Assembly (NCBI RefSeq): GCF_025449215.1
Contig: NZ_CP104900.1
Location: 1,178,001-1,242,000 of the forward strand
DNA from: Shewanella seohaensis
GTDB lineage: Bacteria > Pseudomonadota > Gammaproteobacteria > Enterobacterales > Shewanellaceae
Direction: 5' to 3'
Length of the DNA: 64,000 bases
Numbering within the stretch: position 1 is the stretch's first letter; each line of letters opens with the position of its first letter. The position numbers were made by a program, and so were the translations under genes. This document shows, piece after piece, positions 57,762 to 64,000 of the stretch. The notes beneath the pieces are model-generated. The model was not told the origin of the DNA. It saw nothing but the letters and a program-made list of their open reading frames with translations, and did not search any database.

Positions 57762-59471
57762 ATAAAAACAATAAAATCAATTTGTACCTTAGTCACAGTG
57801 GCGACAGCAATGTCGTCATCGGGAGTATTGGCCATGGATAGGATAACGGGTAAAGCCTTTGCGACGCGCTCAGAAGTGTATGCCACCCATGGGATGGCGG
57901 CGACCAGCCAACCGCTGGCGACACAGGTGGCGATTGATGTGTTAAAACAGGGCGGCAGTGCTGTGGATGCGGCGATTGCGGCCAATGCCATGCTGGGCTT
58001 AGTCGAGCCTACTGGTGCCGGGGTTGGCGGCGATTTATTTGCCATTGTCTGGAGCGCTAAAGATAAAAAGCTCTATGGCCTCAATGCCTCGGGTCGTAGC
58101 CCCAAATCCTTAACCCTAGAGAAGCTTAAATCCCTCGGCTTAGATTACTTACCGCCCTTTGGGCCGCTGCCTGTATCGGTTCCCGGCGCGGTGGATGGAT
58201 GGTTCGAGCTGCACGATAAGTTCGGCAAACTGCCGATGGCCGATAATTTAGCGCCAGCGATTCGTTATGCCCGCGAAGGCTTCCCCGTTTCTGAGCTGAT
58301 TGCTTATTATCTTAATGGCAGTGGTAAAAAACTCGGTCAATTCCCCGGTTTTAAAGAAACCTATATGCCCAATGGCAAAATGCCTGCGGTAGGAGAAATC
58401 TTCAAAAATCCTGCATTAGCAAACACCTACGAGAAAATTGCCAAGGGCGGTCGCGACGCATTCTATAAGGGCGACATTGCCAAGAGCATAGATAAATACA
58501 TGAAGGCTCAAGGCGGTTACCTCAGTTATGAAGACCTAGCCAGCCATACTAGCGACTGGGTTGAACCCGTATCAGCCAACTACCGTGGCTATGATGTGTG
58601 GGAATTGCCGCCCAATGGGCAGGGGATTGCTGCACTACAGATCTTAAAAACCATGGAGCCCTTCGATGTCGCGGCCATGGGCTTTAACAGCCCCGAATAT
58701 GTGCATTTATTCGTAGAGGCTAAAAAACTTGCCTTTGCCGACCGCGCGAAATTCTATGCCGATATGGCCTTTAACAAAGTGCCTGTTAAAGAGCTGATTT
58801 CGCAGCAATACAATTACGATCGCGCCAAACTTATCGACTTAAACAAGGCGGCTAAGAGTGTCGATGCGGGTAATCCTGCGCTGCAACATGGGGATACTGT
58901 GTATCTCACTACCGCGGATAAAGACGGCAATATGGTGTCGCTGATCCAGAGTAACTACCGCGGCATGGGCTCAGGTATGACGCCACCGGATCTCGGTTTT
59001 GTACTGCAGGATCGCGGGCAGATGTTCGATCTCACCGAAGGTCGTTTCAACACCTACGCGCCTGGTAAGCGCCCCTTCCATACCATTATTCCCGCCTTTG
59101 TAACTAAAGACGGTAAACCTTGGCTAAGTTTTGGGGTGATGGGCGGTGCAACGCAGCCGCAAATGCACGCGCAGATCATTGTTAATCTGATTGATTTTAA
59201 AATGAACTTGCAAGAAGCGGGCGATGCCCCCAGAATTTTGCACACAGGTTCGACCGAGCCTACGGGCGAGGTGATGAATGACGGTGGCTATGTGAGCTTA
59301 GAATCAGGCTTCCCCGTTGAAACTCGCCGTGAGCTGATTAAGAAAGGCCATGTGCTCCGCGATGGGCTTGGTGATTTTGGCGGATATCAAGCCATTGGTT
59401 TTAATGCGGAAACGGGCGTTTACCGCGGCGCCTCCGAAAGCCGTAAAGACGGTTATGCCGCGGGTTACTAA
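57759..59471 (+). CDS. ggt: Gamma-glutamyltransferase, exported
   Basis: A 570-residue enzyme that cleaves glutathione and other gamma-glutamyl bonds in the periplasm. The signal peptide ends near GVLAM. The N-terminal half has the usual GGSAVDAAIAANAMLGLVEP and GGDLFAIVW. The self-cleavage site that makes the small subunit is HGDTVYLTTADKDGN, with catalytic Thr380, and the downstream GMGSGMTPPDLGF and GVMGGATQPQMHAQ are conserved. TVYL replaces the TTHYS of E. coli enzyme, which places it in the broader, YwrD-like group. I start at MIKTIK because GGAGGAATT precedes it; an upstream start would ignore that. Confidence 0.92.
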   Translation: MIKTIKSICTLVTVATAMSSSGVLAMDRITGKAFATRSEVYATHGMAATSQPLATQVAIDVLKQGGSAVDAAIAANAMLGLVEPTGAGVGGDLFAIVWSAKDKKLYGLNASGRSPKSLTLEKLKSLGLDYLPPFGPLPVSVPGAVDGWFELHDKFGKLPMADNLAPAIRYAREGFPVSELIAYYLNGSGKKLGQFPGFKETYMPNGKMPAVGEIFKNPALANTYEKIAKGGRDAFYKGDIAKSIDKYMKAQGGYLSYEDLASHTSDWVEPVSANYRGYDVWELPPNGQGIAALQILKTMEPFDVAAMGFNSPEYVHLFVEAKKLAFADRAKFYADMAFNKVPVKELISQQYNYDRAKLIDLNKAAKSVDAGNPALQHGDTVYLTTADKDGNMVSLIQSNYRGMGSGMTPPDLGFVLQDRGQMFDLTEGRFNTYAPGKRPFHTIIPAFVTKDGKPWLSFGVMGGATQPQMHAQIIVNLIDFKMNLQEAGDAPRILHTGSTEPTGEVMNDGGYVSLESGFPVETRRELIKKGHVLRDGLGDFGGYQAIGFNAETGVYRGASESRKDGYAAGY

Positions 59472-59520
59472 GGCATAATTTGCTTGCGGCGTAATGAGCG
59501 CCGAAGCTTGCGTAAGACTG

Positions 59521-59553
59521 ATTGACGAGGCGTAATGGCCTCGTCAATTTTTA
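59521..59553 (+). terminator. Terminator of ggt
   Basis: ATTGACGAGGC (59521-59531) pairs perfectly with GCCTCGTCAAT (59538-59548) around GTAATG, followed by TTTTAT. Confidence 0.9.
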
Positions 59554-59677
59554 TATTCCAGTCTACAAACGTGTTTACATTACAAAGACGGACAAACTGT
59601 GCGTTACTTAATGTCATTTTCAGGTAAAGTTGCGGATAATATTGCCGAAAATGAATCGACAAAAGGGTGATAACCAG

Positions 59678-60619
59678 ATGGATATTCAAAATATGCCGCG
59701 TGAACAGTTGGGTGTGTGTGCAGAGGGAAACTTACATAGCGTCTATTTGATGTTTAATGCGAGCGACAACGATAACGTTGAATCGCAATTGCGTCCCTGT
59801 ATTGCCAACGTTGCGCAGTATATTTATGAGTTGACGGATCAATATTCCGACAGCGCATTCAATGGTTTTGTGGGCATAGGCGCCAACTATTGGGACAGCC
59901 TCTATCCCGATGCTCGCCCCGAAATGCTCAAACCATTCCCAGCGATGCAAGCGGGTAACCGTGAGGCGCCTGCGATCGAATACGATCTGTTTGTGCATAT
60001 TCGCTGCGACCGCTACGACATTTTGCATTTAGTCGCCAACGAAATCAGCCAAATGTTCGAAGACTTAGTCGAGTTAGTCGAAGAGGAGCGCGGCTTTAGA
60101 TTTATGGATAGTCGCGATTTAACGGGCTTTGTGGATGGCACCGAAAATCCTAAAGGACGCCATCGTCAAGAGGTCGCCTTAGTCGGGGATGAAGATCCTG
60201 AATTTAAAGGCGGCAGCTACATTCACGTGCAAAAGTACGCCCACAACTTGAGTAAGTGGCATAGATTACCGCTTAAAAAGCAAGAAGATATTATCGGTCG
60301 TACCAAGCAAGACAATATCGAATACGAGTCCGAAGATAAGCCATTAACCAGCCATATCAAGCGGGTAAACCTCAAGGATGACAACGGCAAGTCGATTGAG
60401 ATTTTGCGCCAGAGCATGCCTTACGGTTCGCTCAAGGAGCAGGGGCTGATGTTTATTTCAACCTGCCGTACGCCAGAGCACTTCGAGAAGATGCTCCACA
60501 GCATGGTGTTTGGTGATGGCGCGGGTAATCACGACCATTTGATGCACTTCACCAGCGCCTTGACGGGCTCTTCTTTCTTCGCCCCAAGCTTAGATTTTTT
60601 GATGCAATTCGATAATTAA
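59678..60619 (+). CDS. tyrA: Dye-decolorizing peroxidase (TyrA type)
   Basis: A 313-residue haem peroxidase very similar to S. oneidensis TyrA, whose crystal structure is known. The DyP motif GFVDGTENP, with the catalytic Asp, and the haem-ligand region (YIHVQKYAHNLSKW; TSHIKRVNL) are present. There is no signal peptide, so it acts in the cytoplasm unless packaged; no encapsulin gene adjoins. I start at MDIQNMPREQ, following the known protein; an ATG 27 nt upstream is possible. A terminator follows at 60641. The symbol tyrA is used for the peroxidase and should not be confused with prephenate dehydrogenase. Confidence 0.93.
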   Translation: MDIQNMPREQLGVCAEGNLHSVYLMFNASDNDNVESQLRPCIANVAQYIYELTDQYSDSAFNGFVGIGANYWDSLYPDARPEMLKPFPAMQAGNREAPAIEYDLFVHIRCDRYDILHLVANEISQMFEDLVELVEEERGFRFMDSRDLTGFVDGTENPKGRHRQEVALVGDEDPEFKGGSYIHVQKYAHNLSKWHRLPLKKQEDIIGRTKQDNIEYESEDKPLTSHIKRVNLKDDNGKSIEILRQSMPYGSLKEQGLMFISTCRTPEHFEKMLHSMVFGDGAGNHDHLMHFTSALTGSSFFAPSLDFLMQFDN

Positions 60620-60640
60620 GCCTGCGTAAAACCTTAGATA

Positions 60641-60674
60641 ACGCACTGAGCCTTAAAGCCTCAGTGCGTTTTTG
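60641..60674 (+). terminator. Terminator of the DyP peroxidase gene
   Basis: ACGCACTGAG (60641-60650) pairs perfectly with CTCAGTGCGT (60660-60669), followed by TTTTG. It also lies at the 3' end of the converging LysR gene. Confidence 0.9.
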
Positions 60675-60683
60675 TTTGTGGGC

Positions 60684-61586
60684 TTAGCTCGATGCCGTCC
60701 ACTTGCTGAAATCCTGCTGCCACTGCTGGGCGGTAAAATCGATAAAGGCGCGCACTAGCGCTTGTTGATAACTGCGGGAGAGATACACAGCCCAAAGGGT
60801 TTGCCCTGGCGCCGTGTATTCGGGGAGCACTTCTTGTAGTTGGCCGCTGGCCAGATAGGGATTGGCTAAGTCGCAGGGCAAGTAGGCAATCCCATGTCCG
60901 CGCAACGCGGCGCTGACAAGCACTCCCATTTCATTCGCCATCAGATTCCCCATAGGTTTAATCAGCTCACTCTGTTGCTCCTTGAGTAGCTGCCAATGTT
61001 GCTGCGAATTATGGATAAGGCAATTATGGCGGAGCAGATCGTTAGGGACGGTTAAAGGCTCGGCTTGAGCCAAGTAACTGGGTGCGGCACACAGCACGGC
61101 ATCTATGCTCATCAGTTTGCGGGCAATCAAATTCTCATCGGGCTGCTCGGTATAGCGCAGTGCCACGTCCACCCGCTCATCCACTAATTGAGCAAAACTG
61201 TCTGACATTAACAGCTGAATATTGACCTTGGGGTGTAATTTTATAAAGCGATCGACCACATCAAACAGACTGTGTTGCCCAAGCCCGACGGGCGTGGCAA
61301 TACGAATACTGCCTACTAATTCGGTGTTATGACTATGGGCGCGGCTTTCCATTGCGGCGACTTCGCTCAGCACTCGCTGACAATATTGCAGTGCTTCTTC
61401 ACCCTGCAGAGTGAGGCTCACGCTGCGGGTCGTGCGGTGCAGTAAACGTAAACTCAGCCACTGCTCAATTTCTTGAATATGACGTGAAACCTGTAGGCGA
61501 CTCAGATCGAGGTGTTCTGCGGCCTTAGTAAAGCTGCCACAGTTGGCCACTTCGATAAAGCTACGCATGGCGGCGATTTTATCCAT
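60684..61586 (-). CDS. LysR-family transcriptional regulator
   Basis: A 300-residue regulator. The helix-turn-helix is MRSFIEVANCGSFTKAAEHL / LSRLQVSRHIQEIEQWLSLR / LLHRTTRSVSLT, close to the PecT/DsdC-like group that acts on single divergent targets. The effector domain follows (IRIATPVGLGQHSLFDVVDR). The start at MDKIAAM (61586) fits the family; an ATG 21 nt further up is the alternative. It is divergent from the NAD(P)-binding gene at 61690 and probably controls it. Confidence 0.92.
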   Translation of the reverse strand: MDKIAAMRSFIEVANCGSFTKAAEHLDLSRLQVSRHIQEIEQWLSLRLLHRTTRSVSLTLQGEEALQYCQRVLSEVAAMESRAHSHNTELVGSIRIATPVGLGQHSLFDVVDRFIKLHPKVNIQLLMSDSFAQLVDERVDVALRYTEQPDENLIARKLMSIDAVLCAAPSYLAQAEPLTVPNDLLRHNCLIHNSQQHWQLLKEQQSELIKPMGNLMANEMGVLVSAALRGHGIAYLPCDLANPYLASGQLQEVLPEYTAPGQTLWAVYLSRSYQQALVRAFIDFTAQQWQQDFSKWTASS

Positions 61587-61689
61587 TAGTATCTCAATCT
61601 GAAACAATCATGCTCATTTATCGATATTTATCACGTGAAGTGTCGCAAGTAAACTGGTCTCAATTTAAATCAGTAGCGAGACTTATCAA

Positions 61690-62322
61690 ATGAAAATTGC
61701 AGTATTAGGTGCATCAGGTTGGATTGGCGGAACCATTTTTAACGAGGCGCAGAGCCGTGGTCATGAAGTGGTTGCCTTAGTGCGTGACCCAAGCAAGCTT
61801 GGTGAAACGCCAGCAGAAGTGCGTAGTGTTGACCTGACTCAGCCATTAACCGCTGAAACCTTTGCAGGCGTGGATGTGTTAATTGCTTCAGTGGGCGGCC
61901 GCGCCGAGCAGAATCACGGCTTAGTGGCGAAAACAGTTAATAATCTATTAGCCGTGTTGCCACAGGCTAAAGTGCCACGTTTATTGTGGGTTGGTGGTGC
62001 GGGGAGTTTAGAAGTCGCGCCGGGAGTGACCTTAGTGTCTACGCCAGATTTCCCGCCCGCTTATAAGGATGAGGCCTTGGCTCAAGGTGAGGCATTGAAG
62101 GCATTTCGCGCCGCCAATACTACTGTTAACTGGACTTTTGTTAGCCCAGCGGCAGAAATCTACCCAGGCGCCAGCGAAGGCCCTTACCGTTTAGGTGGCG
62201 ATAGCTTCTTTACCGATGCGAATGGCCAGAGCAAGATTTCAGTAGCCGACTACGCCAAAGCGATGCTCGATGAAGCAGAAAAAGCGGCGCATCTTAATCA
62301 AAGGATCAGTGTGGCCTACTAA
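61690..62322 (+). CDS. NAD(P)-binding reductase-like protein (NmrA/YwnB type)
   Basis: A 210-residue Rossmann-fold protein. The nucleotide motif is VLGASGWIGGTIFNEAQSRG and the fold continues with VDVLIASVGG and KVPRLLWVGGAG. It lacks the YxxxK pair of classical short-chain dehydrogenases. Relatives are called NAD(P)H-binding or NmrA-like, with quinone or redox sensing roles. Its likely regulator is the divergent LysR protein. Substrate unknown. Confidence 0.87.
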   Translation: MKIAVLGASGWIGGTIFNEAQSRGHEVVALVRDPSKLGETPAEVRSVDLTQPLTAETFAGVDVLIASVGGRAEQNHGLVAKTVNNLLAVLPQAKVPRLLWVGGAGSLEVAPGVTLVSTPDFPPAYKDEALAQGEALKAFRAANTTVNWTFVSPAAEIYPGASEGPYRLGGDSFFTDANGQSKISVADYAKAMLDEAEKAAHLNQRISVAY

Positions 62323-62491
62323 GGCTGACGAACTGTGGCTGAGTGCTCAGGTTTGTAAGCTTGGGGTGACGAGTGTTTGTTCTCGGTGTGCGTCATCCAA
62401 ACCAACAGATAGGTCTTATTCTGTAACGTAATCGGGACACCAGCCCTGAAACGAGGGCAATGTTGGACTGAAAAGCGTACAGATAAAACAG

Positions 62492-62520
62492 AACAGGTCA
62501 GCAAGCTGACCTGTTTTTTT
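62492..62520. terminator. Terminator between the reductase-like gene and argR
   Basis: AACAGGTCAGC (62492-62502) and GCTGACCTGTT (62505-62515) are perfect complements with a 2-nt loop, followed by TTTTT on the plus strand. It lies at the tail-to-tail junction with argR. Confidence 0.92.
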
Positions 62521-62989
62521 ATTCTGCGTAGTTGAATAAAGATTTGATGGTTTCCAAGGTATCGGCGATATCTTGGATGCTGGATGGACAGATAAAGATA
62601 GTGTCGTCTCCGGCAATGGTCCCCAAAATCCCTTCAGGTTTACCGATGGAATCCAATAAACGGGCAATTAATTGCGCGGCGCCAGGGCTGGTGCGAACGA
62701 CAATCATGGCTTGGTTATGGTCAACATCGAGTACTAAGTTCTTTAACGGGCTGCCTGCGGTAGGCACGCCGAGTTCGGCGGGTAAGCAATAAACCATCTC
62801 CTGCTTAGCGTTGCGGGTGCGCACTGCACCGAACTTGCTCAGCATCCGAGACACTTTCGATTGGTTAATATTGCTAAAGCCTTCTGCTTGTAAAGCGGCG
62901 ACAATTTCACTCTGGGAGCCAAAGCGCTCCTCTTTTAAAATCGCCTTAAAAATTCTAACAAGGTCATCCTGATTCTTGGTCGTTTGCAT
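62519..62989 (-). CDS. argR: Arginine repressor ArgR
   Basis: A 156-residue hexameric repressor that binds ARG boxes with L-arginine as corepressor. The winged helix domain ([40 protein letters not shown]) and the C-terminal arginine-binding domain with [13 protein letters not shown] are present. The gene is divergent from mdh, the conserved order in gammaproteobacteria. Paired ARG-like boxes lie upstream at 63050-63080, consistent with self-control. Confidence 0.96.
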   Translation of the reverse strand: MQTTKNQDDLVRIFKAILKEERFGSQSEIVAALQAEGFSNINQSKVSRMLSKFGAVRTRNAKQEMVYCLPAELGVPTAGSPLKNLVLDVDHNQAMIVVRTSPGAAQLIARLLDSIGKPEGILGTIAGDDTIFICPSSIQDIADTLETIKSLFNYAE

Positions 62990-63049
62990 AGTCTTATTCT
63001 TTATTCAAAAAAACAGGCGTATTTTGAATAGTTTTGGTCAAAGTGTCAA

Positions 63050-63080
63050 CAAATAACCATTATGACTGAATAAAAATGCA
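63050..63080. promoter_or_regulatory. Paired ARG-box-like sites upstream of argR
   Basis: TGAATAAAAATGCA (63067-63080) matches the ARG-box core TGAATWWWWATTCA at 13 of 14 positions, and a weaker CAAATAACCATTAT (63050-63063) lies 3 bp away, the normal spacing of a box pair. The sites are about 60-90 bp upstream of the argR start. Confidence 0.65.
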
Positions 63081-63279
63081 AATTACGGATGGCTAGATAG
63101 CCGTGTTGTCGGTATTGATATTGAACTAGAGTAAATATTCAACATTGGAATGCTCAGTTTCGCTAAAACTTTGTCTCCACGACTAAGGGATAATTGAAAT
63201 TAACGTGACATTCCAGTAATGTGACGCCAACGGAAATTAGATCCATGTCACACATATCCAAGAATTAACGGAGATAACT

Positions 63280-64000
63280 ATGAAAGTTGCTGTACTTGGT
63301 GCCGCCGGTGGTATTGGCCAGGCTCTTGCCCTACTGTTAAAAACTCAATTGCCTGCCGGTTCAAAACTATCCCTTTATGATATAGCACCAGTCACTCCTG
63401 GTGTTGCTGTAGACTTAAGCCATATCCCTACGGCTGTTGAAGTTAAAGGTTTTGCGGGTGAAGATCCAACGCCAGCACTGGAAGGTGCCGATGTGGTACT
63501 TATCTCTGCAGGTGTTGCACGTAAGCCTGGTATGGATCGCTCAGATCTATTTAACATCAATGCGGGTATCGTACGAAACCTGGTTGAGAAAGTGGCAGCA
63601 ACTTGTCCTAAGGCGTTAGTGGGTATTATCACTAACCCAGTGAACACTACAGTGGCTATTGCTGCTGAGGTGTTAAAAGCGGCGGGTGTTTACGATAAGA
63701 ACCGTCTGTTCGGTGTGACGACACTTGATGTTATCCGTTCTGAAACTTTTATCGCTGAATTAAAAGGCTTAAACGTTGCTGACGTTAAAGTTAACGTTAT
63801 TGGTGGCCACAGTGGCGTGACTATTCTGCCATTACTGTCTCAAGTTGAAGGCGTGACTTTCTCTGATGAAGAAGTGGCTGCACTAACTAAGCGTATCCAG
63901 AACGCTGGTACTGAAGTGGTTGAAGCTAAAGCCGGTGGCGGCAGCGCGACACTTTCTATGGGTCAAGCGGCTTGTCGTTTCGGTCTGTCACTGGTTCGTG
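63280..64000 (+). CDS. mdh: Malate dehydrogenase, N-terminal 240 residues (3' end outside window)
   Basis: NAD-dependent malate dehydrogenase of the TCA cycle. The start [20 protein letters not shown] has the dinucleotide motif, GGAGATAAC lies upstream, and the family motifs [37 protein letters not shown] and [18 protein letters not shown] are intact. The catalytic His is in [15 protein letters not shown]. About 70 residues are cut off at the window end. It is the divergent neighbour of argR. Confidence 0.97.
   Translation, partial: MKVAVLGAAGGIGQALALLLKTQLPAGSKLSLYDIAPVTPGVAVDLSHIPTAVEVKGFAGEDPTPALEGADVVLISAGVARKPGMDRSDLFNINAGIVRNLVEKVAATCPKALVGIITNPVNTTVAIAAEVLKAAGVYDKNRLFGVTTLDVIRSETFIAELKGLNVADVKVNVIGGHSGVTILPLLSQVEGVTFSDEEVAALTKRIQNAGTEVVEAKAGGGSATLSMGQAACRFGLSLVR

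Overview
This window looks like a piece of a Shewanella chromosome. Many proteins read as close relatives of Shewanella oneidensis proteins (the DyP peroxidase is nearly the known TyrA sequence). It has a groEL end, a periplasmic katG, a glnK-amtB pair and an argR/mdh junction, all on a moderately GC-balanced gammaproteobacterial background. No tRNA, rRNA, CRISPR array or intact insertion sequence was seen. The window begins inside groEL and ends inside mdh.

Layout. 1-2.7 kb: groEL 3' end, a strong terminator, structured intergenic repeats, an exported protein of unknown role. 2.9-14.6 kb: a LysR regulator divergent from a tightly packed run of nine genes: Ser-type sulfatase, its radical-SAM maturase, a MoxR AAA+ ATPase, DUF58, DUF4381, two von Willebrand A membrane proteins, BatD, and an exported HAD phosphatase. 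This is the most system-like locus here. 14.9-16.2 kb: an AT-rich patch carrying a broken fliB. 16.5-24.2 kb: CMD-family protein, lipoprotein, DUF2999, katG with signal peptide, an anchored protein, ModF-like double ABC ATPase, DUF134 plus NifX-like pair. 24.2-25.5 kb: an accessory gene between inverted copies of a hairpin repeat. 25.5-32.2 kb: thioredoxin, cold-shock/excalibur fusion, GGDEF sensor, solute-binding protein, TonB receptor. 32.3-36.4 kb: two tandem alkaline phosphatases plus a partner protein. 36.5-40.5 kb: AraC regulator, LysE exporter, exported proteins, isochorismatase-like hydrolase. 40.7-42.5 kb: nitrogen module (NtrC site, sigma-54 promoter, glnK, amtB). 43-48.6 kb: transglutaminase/TPR lipoprotein, aroG, Atm1-type ABC exporter, small proteins. 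48.8-53.6 kb: FMN glutamate-synthase-like enzyme with a histidine phosphatase, DUF5610, fpr, GST. 53.8-57.6 kb: Fur-box-preceded fbpABC ferric iron importer. 57.7-64 kb: ggt, tyrA-type DyP peroxidase, LysR with a divergent NAD(P)-binding gene, argR, mdh.

Sequence quality matters for the reader. At least eight genes are broken by single-base shifts: fliB, a Bat VWA gene, the cold-shock fusion, the solute-binding protein, the TonB receptor, glnK, the ABC exporter and fbpB. Most shifts lie at short homopolymer runs one base short, and each repaired length is a whole number of codons. I read most of these as base-calling errors rather than real pseudogenes, but reads are needed to decide.
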